Source of the DNA: Erwinia sp. SLM-02
Lineage (GTDB): Bacteria > Pseudomonadota > Gammaproteobacteria > Enterobacterales > Enterobacteriaceae
Reading direction: 5' to 3'
Length of the DNA stretch: 64,000 bases
NCBI RefSeq assembly: GCF_037450285.1
Contig: NZ_JAQISN010000003.1
Coordinates: 310,001-374,000 of the forward strand
Shown: positions 8,566-16,676 of the stretch, piece after piece
Layout of the letters: each line of letters starts with the position of its first letter
How positions within the stretch are numbered: position 1 is the first letter of the stretch
Notes under the pieces: model-generated
Database searches by the model: none
What the model was told of the DNA's origin: nothing
The model's input: only the letters and a program-made list of their open reading frames with translations
Made by a program: the position numbers and the translations under genes

Positions 8566-9213
8566 ATGTTACAGGTCTATCTTGTTCGCCACGGAGAAAC
8601 GCTTTGGAATGCCGCTCGTCGCATTCAGGGGCAGTCAGACAGCGCGCTGACTGAAAAGGGAGAATTACAGGCGCATCAGGTGGGAGAGCGCGTCAAAAGC
8701 CTCGGAATTACCCATGTGATCGCCAGCGATCTGGGTCGTACCCGCCGTACCGCTGAGATTATTGCCGATGCCTGCGGCTGTGATGTGACCCTCGATCCGC
8801 GACTGCGCGAGCTGAATATGGGCGTGCTGGAACAGCGGGCGCTGGATTCCCTTAACCCGGAAGAAGAACGCTGGCGTAAAGCGCTGGTGGACGGCACCGT
8901 GGATGGTCGCATTCCGCAGGGGGAATCCATGAAGGAAATGGCGGATCGTATGCATCAGGCTCTGAATGCCTGCCTGGATCTGCCCGCCGGGAGTCGCCCG
9001 CTGCTGGTCAGTCACGGCATGGCGCTGGGCGTGCTGCTGAGCACCATTCTTGGCCTGCCTGCGAACGCCGAACGCCGTCTGCGGCTGCGCAACTGCTCGA
9101 TTTCGCGGATTGAGCACCAGGAAAGCCCGTGGCTGGCATCCGGCTGGGTGGTGGAAACCGCAGGGGATATCACCCACCTTGATGAGCCTGCGCTTGACGA
9201 ACTGCAGCGCTAA
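8566..9213 (+). CDS. gpmB: Histidine-phosphatase (phosphoglycerate mutase-like) GpmB
   Basis: Member of the histidine phosphatase (cofactor-dependent mutase-like) superfamily, 215 residues. The phosphohistidine motif LVRHGET is at residues 6-12; the second catalytic histidine is in VSHGMALG near residue 148. Named gpmB/ytjC in E. coli, but mutase activity of this branch is doubtful and it may be a general phosphatase. It follows the divergent yjjX and is closed by a GC-rich terminator shared with the convergent rob gene. Confidence 0.93.
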   Translation: MLQVYLVRHGETLWNAARRIQGQSDSALTEKGELQAHQVGERVKSLGITHVIASDLGRTRRTAEIIADACGCDVTLDPRLRELNMGVLEQRALDSLNPEEERWRKALVDGTVDGRIPQGESMKEMADRMHQALNACLDLPAGSRPLLVSHGMALGVLLSTILGLPANAERRLRLRNCSISRIEHQESPWLASGWVVETAGDITHLDEPALDELQR

Positions 9214-9220
9214 ATAAGAA

Positions 9221-9241
9221 GGGGCCGGTAAGACCGGCCCC
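9221..9241. terminator. gpmB/rob bidirectional terminator hairpin
   Basis: Perfect 9-bp stem GGGGCCGGT (9221-9229) and ACCGGCCCC (9233-9241) with an AAG loop, between convergent gpmB and rob. The downstream T tract is weak (TGACTGTTT), so termination may be incomplete on the plus strand. Confidence 0.7.
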
Positions 9242-9256
9242 TGACTGTTTCCCCGA

Positions 9257-10135
9257 TTATTCCGGCATGCGTCGGATAGGGATCAGATATTCGCAGCGGA
9301 TCTCCGTCGGCGGTTCAGCCCTCTTTTTACCGCCATGGGTATAAAAGCGCTCAATATCCTGACCGTGGCGGCGCGTCAGCTGCAGCATCGGCATACAGGT
9401 GCCGTAAAGCAGCAGAACGAAATCCTGCAGCCCGCTGGTGGAGCCTTCATAGGTGAACTGCACGTAGTCCCCCCCTTCCAGCGTAACCTGCTGTGCCGAC
9501 TGTAGCTGGCTTGAAGTCCGATCGGGTATGACCGCAGTCGTATACAGAATTTCCTGCTCGTCATCTTTCTCGGTGCTGGGGCGCGACTGGTGCAAACCAT
9601 ACAGCACCGGTGGCACCGTATCCGTCTCGGTCAGAAACTGACGCCAGAAGTGCAGGCGCATTTCATCGCGAAAACGGGAAATTTGTTCCAGCGTGCAGGT
9701 ATAGCTCTGCGTCTGCCCCAGTAACGCCGTTTCAGGCATGCTGACCCAGGTTGGCTCCGGAAGCTTAAAGTCTCCCAGGCGAATCGGCGGGCGCAGGCCC
9801 GATGCATTCCAGTCGGATGAACGGCGATACCAGGCTGGGGTCTGGCTGAATTGCTTTTTGAAAGCCCGGGTGAAGGTTTGTTGCGAATCAAAGCGGTACT
9901 GTAAAGCAATGTCCAGAATCGGACGGCTGGTTAGCCGCAGTGCTACCGCTGCTTTCGATAAACGACGCGCACGGATATAAGCGCCGATGGCGTGCTCCGT
10001 GACGTCTTTAAACATTCTTTGTAGATGCCATTTTGAATAGCCTGCCTTAGCCGCGACGTTATCTAACGACAGCGGTTGGTCCAGGTGGCTCTCCAGCCAG
10101 ACAAGCAAATCTCGAATGATACCGGCTTGGTCCAT
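9257..10135 (-). CDS. rob: AraC-family regulator Rob (right-origin-binding protein)
   Basis: AraC/XylS activator of the mar/sox/rob regulon (multidrug and superoxide resistance), also binding the right border of oriC. The 292-residue protein starts at the ATG at 10135 (MDQAGIIRDLLVWLE), preceded by a GAGGA ribosome site. The frame stays open 16 codons further upstream to an ATG at 10183, which does not match E. coli Rob. The two helix-turn-helix motifs lie within the first 110 residues (LDNVAAKAGYSKWHLQRMFK; ILDIALQYRFDSQQTFTRAFKKQF). A GyrI-like ligand-binding domain follows. The layout, with DNA-binding domain first and effector domain last, is typical of Rob. Confidence 0.95.
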   Translation of the reverse strand: MDQAGIIRDLLVWLESHLDQPLSLDNVAAKAGYSKWHLQRMFKDVTEHAIGAYIRARRLSKAAVALRLTSRPILDIALQYRFDSQQTFTRAFKKQFSQTPAWYRRSSDWNASGLRPPIRLGDFKLPEPTWVSMPETALLGQTQSYTCTLEQISRFRDEMRLHFWRQFLTETDTVPPVLYGLHQSRPSTEKDDEQEILYTTAVIPDRTSSQLQSAQQVTLEGGDYVQFTYEGSTSGLQDFVLLLYGTCMPMLQLTRRHGQDIERFYTHGGKKRAEPPTEIRCEYLIPIRRMPE

Positions 10136-10351
10136 TAAATCGTCCTCAATTCTACTCAGTTCAGTGTTGCAGCAAAAAAGCAAAGTCGGTGGATAGTAGC
10201 ACTAAATGCAAAGGTTAAGTACGCGGTTATAGTTTTAAGAATGTGCTAAATCAATTGCTCATTGACAGTAGTTCGCGTGAGTAGCTGTGAGCTATGTATG
10301 TCACCCGAGATGACTTACAATGTCAGCTATTTTCTTTGAAATGGTAACGTC

Positions 10352-10828
10352 ATGACAATTAAAAAATTGTTAATAGTCACTTCAGTCGCGCTGATTCCAT
10401 TCTCTTTGCAGGCGGAAGAGGTCGGTTCGGTTGACACGGTTTTCAAATTATTTGGCCCGGATCATAAGATTGTCGTTGAGGCATTTGACGACCCGGACGT
10501 GAAGAATGTGACCTGCTACCTGAGCCGGGCGAAAACCGGCGGCATCAAAGGTGGGCTGGGGCTGGCCGAAGATACGTCAGATTCGGCTATTTCCTGCCAG
10601 CAGGTGGGTCCGGTGACACTTTCCGAAAAAATTTCCCAGGGCAAATCGAATGGTGAAGTCGTTTTCAGAAAGCGAACGTCGCTGGTGTTTAAAAAATTGC
10701 AGGTGGTCCGCTTTTACGACAAAAATCGTAATGCATTAATCTACCTGAGCTACTCCGATAAAGTTGTAGACGGCTCGCCGAAGAATGCACTCAGCGCGGT
10801 ACCGATTATTCCGTGGGCAGAAAAATAA
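10352..10828 (+). CDS. creA: CreA family periplasmic protein
   Basis: Conserved protein of unknown biochemical role, named from the E. coli cre (catabolite regulation) locus. The 158-residue protein has an N-terminal signal peptide (MTIKKLLIVTSVALIPFSLQA, cleavage before EE). The family core GSVDTVFKLFGPDHKIVVEAFDDPDVKNVTCYLSRAKTGG is present, with a pair of cysteines. In E. coli creA is followed by the CreBC two-component system and creD. Here the next gene is arcA on the opposite strand, so creBCD are absent at this site. Confidence 0.93.
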   Translation: MTIKKLLIVTSVALIPFSLQAEEVGSVDTVFKLFGPDHKIVVEAFDDPDVKNVTCYLSRAKTGGIKGGLGLAEDTSDSAISCQQVGPVTLSEKISQGKSNGEVVFRKRTSLVFKKLQVVRFYDKNRNALIYLSYSDKVVDGSPKNALSAVPIIPWAEK

Positions 10829-10855
10829 TTTGCGGAACATATTGATTTTGAGATA

Positions 10856-10884
10856 AAAAAAGGCCGAATTATTCGGCCTTTTTT
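10856..10884. terminator. creA/arcA bidirectional terminator
   Basis: A-rich/T-rich flanked hairpin with 14-bp arms (10856-10869 and 10871-10884) built on AGGCCGAAT / ATTCGGCCT and flanked by A6 on one side and T6 on the other. It can end transcription from both convergent genes. Confidence 0.85.
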
Positions 10885-10903
10885 ATATTCAGAACGGCGC
10901 TGG

Positions 10904-11620
10904 TTAATCTTCCAGATCGCCGCAGAAGCGATAACCTTCGCCGTGAATGGTGGCGATGATCTCCGGCGTATCCGGGATTGATTCGAAATGCTTACGGATA
11001 CGGCGGATGGTAACATCAACCGTGCGATCGTGAGGTTTCAGCTCGCGGCCGGTCATTTTCTTCAGCAGGTCAGCGCGGGTCTGAATTTTTCCCGGATTCT
11101 CGCAGAAGTGCAGCATCGCCCGGAACTCACTGCGCGGCAGCTTGTACTGCTCGCCCTGTGGGTTGATCAGCGAGCGGCTGTTGATGTCCAGCTCCCAGCC
11201 GTTAAAGCGATAGCTTTCCACCAGTTTCCGCTCTTCGCTCACTGCCGCGAGATTCATGGTGCGCGACAGCAGGTTGCGGGCGCGGATGGTCAGTTCGCGA
11301 GGGTTAAACGGCTTGGTAATGTAGTCATCTGCACCGATTTCAAGGCCGAGAATTTTGTCGACCTCGTTGTCGCGCCCGGTCAGGAACATCAGGGCGACGT
11401 TAGCCTGTTCACGCAGTTCACGTGCCAGCAACAGGCCGTTTTTACCGGGCAGATTGATGTCCATGATCACCAGATTGACGTCGTTTTCCGTCAGTATCTG
11501 GTGCATTTCGGCACCATCCGTAGCTTCATAAACCATGTAGCCTTCGGCTTCAAAAATACTTTTGAGTGTATTACGAGTGACTAATTCGTCTTCAACGATA
11601 AGTATGTGCGGGGTCTGCAT
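10904..11620 (-). CDS. arcA: Aerobic respiration response regulator ArcA
   Basis: OmpR/PhoB-type response regulator which, phosphorylated by ArcB, represses aerobic respiration genes under low oxygen. The protein is 238 residues from the ATG at 11620 (MQTPHILIVEDELVTRNTLK), identical in length to E. coli ArcA. An in-frame start nine codons upstream (11647) is not used in relatives. The receiver domain covers residues 1-120, with the acidic pocket VEDE and the phospho-aspartate in VIMDINLPGKNG. The C-terminal winged-helix domain covers about 135-235. It is transcribed towards creA, and a long 5' region with an FNR-type box lies upstream. Confidence 0.97.
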   Translation of the reverse strand: MQTPHILIVEDELVTRNTLKSIFEAEGYMVYEATDGAEMHQILTENDVNLVIMDINLPGKNGLLLARELREQANVALMFLTGRDNEVDKILGLEIGADDYITKPFNPRELTIRARNLLSRTMNLAAVSEERKLVESYRFNGWELDINSRSLINPQGEQYKLPRSEFRAMLHFCENPGKIQTRADLLKKMTGRELKPHDRTVDVTIRRIRKHFESIPDTPEIIATIHGEGYRFCGDLED

Positions 11621-12232
11621 GTGTTCGCTACCTAAAATTGCCAACAAAACTGGAACAGGACATACCGCCGTTGCGTGGCTGATGTTAAAAATCAGCGGTA
11701 AAAGAACAGCAGTACAGAATAAATTTCTTGATACACCTTAGTTACTGTCAACAACATGGTCAGCGTAGCCAAACGGGTGGCGCCTGAATGCCCCGGCAGT
11801 GCAAATACGGCATACATCCTAACTGCAACATCGGTAACATAACAGCACTGGCAACAACCATTAAGCAATAAAGTAACGCTTAGTTGACTTATATCAAACC
11901 AATTGTAGCACGTTAACAGTTTTGTGAAAAACTCTTCCCAGATTGCCAGCTTAGCTCACAAACAGCGCCAAATGCTAACGATTAAGCGTGGAAGGTTAAT
12001 CTAACGTTTAGTCTACATTTAACAAATGTTACCCAATTGATAAAACAGATTTTATTTAAGTAACAACTGGTTTTTATTGCTTATTCAACAGAATGCTAGT
12101 GTAACATCAGATTCACTGGTTTTAAATTGCTACCGTAGTCCTGTTGGGCAGATGTTAAATATCGCCTTCTGTCATTTACACGGCTGGCATGGCAAAGTAC
12201 CCGCTCGGGTTTTGTTAATAGTAAAGGCGGTT
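11621..12232. other. arcA-yjtD intergenic region, no gene recognised
   Basis: About 610 bases, AT-richer than the surroundings, between the divergent arcA and yjtD starts. It holds one clear FNR-like dyad (11884-11897) and several GTTAA-type repeats (for example around 11912, 11996 and 12022) that could be ArcA sites. I see no supported coding frame. E. coli has a small unsupported ORF (yjjY) in this interval; I could not identify a counterpart. Confidence 0.6.
11884..11897. promoter_or_regulatory. FNR box upstream of arcA
   Basis: TTGAC-TTAT-ATCAA matches the FNR consensus TTGAT-N4-ATCAA at 9 of 10 positions. It is about 265 bases upstream of the arcA ATG. Anaerobic activation of arcA by FNR is known in E. 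coli, which supports a role for the site. Confidence 0.6.
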
Positions 12233-12931
12233 ATGCGTTTCCCTCTTATTCTTGTTTCTCCTGCTCGTCCTGAAAATGTCGGTGCCGCCGCACGCGCGAT
12301 GAAAACCATGGGATTTAGCGAGTTACGCATCGTCAGCAGCGATGTGCATCTTGATGAGGCCGCCAGGCGGGTTGCCCACGGAGCCACCGAAATCCTCGAC
12401 AACGCCACGCGTTGGGAATCGCTGGCCGCCGCGTTAGAGGATATCGATTTCAGCATCGCCACCACGGCCCGCAGCCGGGCAAAGTTTCGCTACTACGCCA
12501 CGCCGCAGCAGGTGCAAACCGTACTGGAAGAAAAGCAGCAGTGGATCGGCAGCGCCGCGCTGGTGTTCGGCCGGGAAGATAGCGGCCTGACCAATGACGA
12601 GCTGGAGCTGGTCGATTTGCTGACCGGCATCCCGATGGCCGGGGACTATCCTTCGCTGAATCTGGGCCAGGCGGTGATGGTCTACTGTTACCAGCTGTCG
12701 GCGCTGCGCCAGGTCAGTGCCGCTGCAGAACCCGCGGCTGAAGTCCCCCAGCTGGCCGCCCTGCGCCAGCGTGCTCAGCAGCTCTTAGCGAAGCTGGAGG
12801 TGGCGGATGATGTCAAGCTGGCGGACTGGCTACAGCAGCGGCTCGGTCTGCTGCAGCAGCGCGATACGGCCATGCTGCATCGTTTACTTCACGATGTGGA
12901 AAAAAAGCTGGCAGAGAAAAACGCTGGTTAA
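12233..12931 (+). CDS. yjtD: TrmH/SPOUT-family RNA methyltransferase, YjtD-like
   Basis: Putative tRNA/rRNA 2'-O-methyltransferase of the SPOUT superfamily, related to TrmJ. Exact substrate is unknown. From the ATG at 12233 (MRFPLILVSPARPENVGAAARAMKTMG) the protein has 232 residues; the frame is open to 12077 but the extra 52 residues have no family match. Family motifs: PENVGAAARAM (N-terminal), LVFGREDSGLTNDEL (SAM-binding loop) and DYPSLNLGQAVMVYCYQL (knot). A C-terminal helical tail ends in TAMLHRLLHDVEKKL. It sits directly before the thr operon as in E. coli. Confidence 0.92.
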   Translation: MRFPLILVSPARPENVGAAARAMKTMGFSELRIVSSDVHLDEAARRVAHGATEILDNATRWESLAAALEDIDFSIATTARSRAKFRYYATPQQVQTVLEEKQQWIGSAALVFGREDSGLTNDELELVDLLTGIPMAGDYPSLNLGQAVMVYCYQLSALRQVSAAAEPAAEVPQLAALRQRAQQLLAKLEVADDVKLADWLQQRLGLLQQRDTAMLHRLLHDVEKKLAEKNAG

Positions 12932-13051
12932 TGTCGGATTAATGGCGTGATTTACTGCTATCACCCGCAGGGGTAACAGAACAGAATGGCGCCAGGCGTA
13001 AATAGTCTTAACTGACGTCGCAGGAGCGATAGGGCACCGGCGATAAAAAAA

Positions 13052-13079
13052 TTGACTTAGTGGGGCAATTGCTTTACTT
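13052..13079 (+). promoter_or_regulatory. thr operon promoter
   Basis: TTGACTTAG at 13052 matches the E. coli thr -35 region, including the bases after it. The -10 is a less ideal TTTACT/TTACTT at 13073-13079, giving a 15-16 bp spacer. It lies about 45 bases before thrL. Confidence 0.65.
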
Positions 13080-13124
13080 CTGAAGACCGACAGATTTTAC
13101 AGACAGACAGACGATAAATCTAAA

Positions 13125-13196
13125 ATGCGTAAAAACAGCCTGATTACCACAATCATTATTACCACCACCATTACCACAGGTAACGGTGCGGGCTGA
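13125..13196 (+). CDS. thrL: thr operon leader peptide
   Basis: A 23-codon leader peptide (MRKNSLITTIIITTTITTGN then GAG), too short for ordinary gene finding. It carries seven Thr and five Ile codons, the regulatory codons read by the ribosome in the attenuation of thrABC. The ending GNGAG and the following terminator are as in E. coli, where the peptide has 21 residues. Ribosome stalling at Thr/Ile codons when charged tRNA is scarce would favour the antiterminator. Confidence 0.95.
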   Translation: MRKNSLITTIIITTTITTGNGAG

Positions 13197-13215
13197 CGCA
13201 TAAAGAGTAAAATAG

Positions 13216-13252
13216 AAAAAAGCCCGCACCTGAACAGTGCGGGCTTTTTTTT
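13216..13252 (+). terminator. thr attenuator
   Basis: Hairpin AGCCCGCAC (13221-13229) / GTGCGGGCT (13237-13245) with flanking A and T runs and a stretch of eight T (13245-13252). It overlaps the region just after thrL and ends 27 bases before thrA, the position and sequence of the classical thr attenuator. Confidence 0.95.
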
Positions 13253-13278
13253 CGTGAAAAATTCAGGAGAGTTTGAAC

Positions 13279-15741
13279 ATGCGAGTGCTGAAATTCGGTG
13301 GAACCTCGGTAGCCAATGCGGAAAGATTTCTGCGTGTGGCTGACATTCTGGAAAGCAATGCACAGCAGGGACAGGTTGCTACCGTATTGTCCGCGCCAGC
13401 TAAAATTACCAATCATCTGGTGGCGATGATTGAAAAGACCATCAGCGGTCAGGATGCGGCGCCGAATATTACCGATGCCGAGCGTATTTTTGCCGAGCTG
13501 TTACAGGGGCTGGCGGAAGCGCAGCCGGGCTTCGACTTCGACCGTCTGAAGGGGGTTGTCGACCAGGAGTTCGCGCAGCTTAAGCAGGTTCTGCACGGTA
13601 TCAGCCTGCTGGGTCAGTGCCCGGACAGCGTCAACGCCGCCATCATCTGCCGCGGTGAAAAACTCTCGATTGCCATCATGGAAGGCCTTCTGCAGGCGCG
13701 TGGCTACGGCGTCAGCGTGATCAACCCGGTCGAAAACCTGCTGGCGATTGGGCACTATCTGGAATCGACAGTGGATATCGCGGAATCGACTCGCCGTATC
13801 GCCGCCAACAAAATTCCGGCCAGCAATATGGTGCTGATGGCCGGTTTCACCGCCGGTAACGAGCGCGGTGAACTGGTGGTGCTGGGCCGTAACGGCTCCG
13901 ACTACTCTGCTGCGGTGCTGGCCGCCTGTCTGCGCGCCGACTGTTGCGAAATCTGGACCGACGTCGACGGGGTTTATACCTGCGACCCGCGCCAGGTCCC
14001 TGATGCCAGGCTGCTGAAGTCGATGTCGTATCAGGAAGCCATGGAGCTTTCCTACTTCGGCGCTAAAGTTCTTCACCCTCGCACCATCGCCCCTATTGCC
14101 CAGTTCCAGATCCCCTGCCTGATTAAAAACACCGCCAACCCACAGGCTCCCGGTACGCTGATCGGCGACAGCGCCAGCGATGACGATACCCCGGTGAAGG
14201 GGATTACCAATCTGAACAATATGGCGATGTTCAATATTTCCGGTCCGGGAATGAAAGGCATGGTCGGCATGGCGGCACGCGTGTTCGCCACCATGTCCCG
14301 CAGCGGCATCTCCGTGGTGCTGATCACCCAGTCATCATCCGAATACAGCATCAGCTTCTGCGTGTCCCAGAGCGAACTGTCGCGTGCACGTAAAGTGCTG
14401 GAAGATGAATTCTATCTGGAACTGAAAGACGGCCTGCTGGAGCCGCTGGACGTGATGGAACGGCTGGCGGTGATCTCCGTGGTCGGCGACGGCATGCGTA
14501 CGCTGCGCGGTATTTCGGCCAAGTTCTTCTCCGCGCTGGCCCGCGCCAATATCAATATCGTTGCGATTGCGCAGGGGTCTTCCGAGCGATCTATCTCTGC
14601 GGTGGTCAGCAATGATGAAGCGACCACCGGCGTACGCGTGGTGCATCAGATGCTGTTTGCCACCGACCAGGTCATTGAGGTGTTTGTGATTGGCGTGGGC
14701 GGCGTGGGCGGCGCGTTAATCGATCAGCTGTACCGCCAGCAGGCGTGGCTGAAGAACAAGCATATCGATCTGCGCGTGTGCGGCATTGCCAATTCACGCG
14801 CGCTGCTGACTAACGTACACGGCATCCCGCTGGAAAACTGGCAGGAGCAGCTGGAGGCGGCAAAAGAGCCGTTCGATCTCGACCGGCTGAAGCGCCTGGT
14901 CAAAGAGTATCATCTGCTGAATCCGGTGATCGTTGACTGTACTTCCAGCCAGCAGGTTGCCGATCGCTACGCCGATTTCCTGGCCGACGGTTTCCACGTG
15001 GTCACGCCGAACAAAAAGGCCAACACCTCGTCGTACAACTATTACCAGCAGATGCGCGCGGCGGCGGCGAAATCTCGCCGTAAGTTCCTGTACGATACCA
15101 ACGTGGGCGCCGGTCTGCCGGTGATTGAAAACCTGCAAAATCTGCTCAATGCCGGTGACGAACTGATTCGTTTCTCCGGTATTCTCTCCGGCTCGCTGTC
15201 GTTTATTTTTGGTAAGCTGGACGAAGGCGTATCGCTGTCCGCAGCGACCACCATGGCGCGTGAGATGGGCTTCACCGAGCCGGATCCACGCGAGGATCTT
15301 TCCGGGATGGACGTGGCGCGTAAGTTACTGATTCTGGCGCGTGAAGCGGGCTATCAGCTGGAGCTGAATGATATTGAGATCGAAACGGTGCTGCCGGAAG
15401 CGTTTACCGCCATTGCCGATGTCGATACCTTTATGGCGCGTCTGCCGGAGCTGGACGATGCGTTTGCTACCCGGGTTGCCGCTGCACGCGATGCCGGGAA
15501 AGTCCTGCGCTTCGTCGGGGCGATTGAAGAGGGCGGCGTCTGTAAAGTGAAGATCGATGCCGTGGACGGTAACGATCCTCTGTTTAAAGTGAAAAACGGC
15601 GAAAACGCGCTGGCCTTCTACAGCCGTTACTATCAGCCAATTCCGCTGGTGCTCCGTGGTTACGGCGCCGGTAATGATGTGACCGCGGCGGGCGTGTTTG
15701 CCGATCTGTTACGCACTCTGTCGTGGAAGTTGGGAGTTTAA
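13279..15741 (+). CDS. thrA: Bifunctional aspartokinase I / homoserine dehydrogenase I
   Basis: Catalyses the first and third steps of threonine synthesis: phosphorylation of aspartate and NAD(P)H reduction of aspartate semialdehyde to homoserine. The ATG at 13279 follows CAGGAGAG; an in-frame TTG at 13273 is not preferred. The 820 residues match the E. coli length. The kinase domain begins MRVLKFGGTSVANAERF. ACT regulatory repeats cover about 310-460 (SEYSISFCVSQSEL; SERSISAVVSND). The dehydrogenase starts at about 465 with the Rossmann loop GVGGVGGAL and has the substrate stretch NKKANTSSYNYYQQMR. It is the first structural gene of thrABC, controlled by thrL attenuation and by threonine feedback known for this enzyme. 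Confidence 0.98.
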   Translation: MRVLKFGGTSVANAERFLRVADILESNAQQGQVATVLSAPAKITNHLVAMIEKTISGQDAAPNITDAERIFAELLQGLAEAQPGFDFDRLKGVVDQEFAQLKQVLHGISLLGQCPDSVNAAIICRGEKLSIAIMEGLLQARGYGVSVINPVENLLAIGHYLESTVDIAESTRRIAANKIPASNMVLMAGFTAGNERGELVVLGRNGSDYSAAVLAACLRADCCEIWTDVDGVYTCDPRQVPDARLLKSMSYQEAMELSYFGAKVLHPRTIAPIAQFQIPCLIKNTANPQAPGTLIGDSASDDDTPVKGITNLNNMAMFNISGPGMKGMVGMAARVFATMSRSGISVVLITQSSSEYSISFCVSQSELSRARKVLEDEFYLELKDGLLEPLDVMERLAVISVVGDGMRTLRGISAKFFSALARANINIVAIAQGSSERSISAVVSNDEATTGVRVVHQMLFATDQVIEVFVIGVGGVGGALIDQLYRQQAWLKNKHIDLRVCGIANSRALLTNVHGIPLENWQEQLEAAKEPFDLDRLKRLVKEYHLLNPVIVDCTSSQQVADRYADFLADGFHVVTPNKKANTSSYNYYQQMRAAAAKSRRKFLYDTNVGAGLPVIENLQNLLNAGDELIRFSGILSGSLSFIFGKLDEGVSLSAATTMAREMGFTEPDPREDLSGMDVARKLLILAREAGYQLELNDIEIETVLPEAFTAIADVDTFMARLPELDDAFATRVAAARDAGKVLRFVGAIEEGGVCKVKIDAVDGNDPLFKVKNGENALAFYSRYYQPIPLVLRGYGAGNDVTAAGVFADLLRTLSWKLGV

Positions 15742-15743
15742 AC

Positions 15744-16673
15744 ATGGTTAAGATTCATGCCCCCGCCTCAATTGGCAACGTCAGCGTCGGCTTCGACGTG
15801 CTGGGGGCGGCGGTATCGCCGATTGACGGCACGCTGCTGGGCGACTGCGTCAGCGTGGAAGCGGCTGACGAGTTCAGCCTGCGGAATGAAGGCAGCTTTG
15901 TCAGCAAACTGCCCGCCGACCCGAAAGACAACATCGTGTATCAGTGCTGGGACCGCTTCTGTGAAGCGATCGGCAAACGCGTACCGGTGGCGATGACGCT
16001 GGAAAAAAATATGCCGATTGGCTCCGGACTCGGTTCCAGCGCCTGTTCGGTCGTTGCCGGCCTGATGGCCATGAACGAATTCTGCGGTAAGCCGCTGAAT
16101 GATACCGAGCTGCTGGCGCTGATGGGCGAGCTGGAAGGGCGCATTTCCGGCAGCGTGCACTACGACAACGTGGCGCCGTGCTTCCTGGGCGGTATGCAGC
16201 TGATGCTGGAAGAAAACGGCATTATCAGCCAGGCCGTGCCAGGCTTTGATGACTGGCTGTGGGTGATGGCCTATCCGGGGATTAAAGTCTCTACCGCCGA
16301 GGCGCGGGCGATTTTGCCGGCGCAGTACCGCAAAGAGGATATTATTCGCCACGGCCGCTACCTCGGCGGCTTTATTCACGCCTGCCACACGCAGCAGCCG
16401 GAACTGGCCGCGAAGCTGATGCAGGACGTAATTGCTGAACCTTACCGTACCCGACTGCTGCCCGGCTTTGCCGAAGCGCGCGAGGCGGCGGCCGATATCG
16501 GCGCGCTGGCCTGCGGTATCTCGGGTTCAGGGCCGACGCTGTTTGCCGTATGCAATCAGCTGGATACGGCACAGCGGATGGCGGACTGGCTTCGCCAGAA
16601 CTATCTGCAAAATGATGAAGGCTTCGTTCATATTTGTCGTTTAGATACGGCAGGCGCACGTAAACTGGGATAA
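15744..16673 (+). CDS. thrB: Homoserine kinase
   Basis: GHMP-family kinase that phosphorylates homoserine to O-phosphohomoserine. The 309-residue protein starts at the ATG at 15744, two bases after the thrA stop; upstream in-frame codons belong to thrA. It shows MVKIHAPASIGNVSVGFDVLG at the N-terminus, the ATP loop PIGSGLGSSACS at about 90-101 and the C-terminal ISGSGPTLFAV loop. Translation is likely coupled to thrA, and three bases separate its stop from the thrC start. Confidence 0.98.
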   Translation: MVKIHAPASIGNVSVGFDVLGAAVSPIDGTLLGDCVSVEAADEFSLRNEGSFVSKLPADPKDNIVYQCWDRFCEAIGKRVPVAMTLEKNMPIGSGLGSSACSVVAGLMAMNEFCGKPLNDTELLALMGELEGRISGSVHYDNVAPCFLGGMQLMLEENGIISQAVPGFDDWLWVMAYPGIKVSTAEARAILPAQYRKEDIIRHGRYLGGFIHACHTQQPELAAKLMQDVIAEPYRTRLLPGFAEAREAAADIGALACGISGSGPTLFAVCNQLDTAQRMADWLRQNYLQNDEGFVHICRLDTAGARKLG

Positions 16674-16676
16674 CGC

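Noticed and set aside
13273..13278. TTG start for thrA two codons upstream
   Set aside because: The ATG at 13279 has the better-placed AGGAG and gives exactly the E. coli ThrA length.
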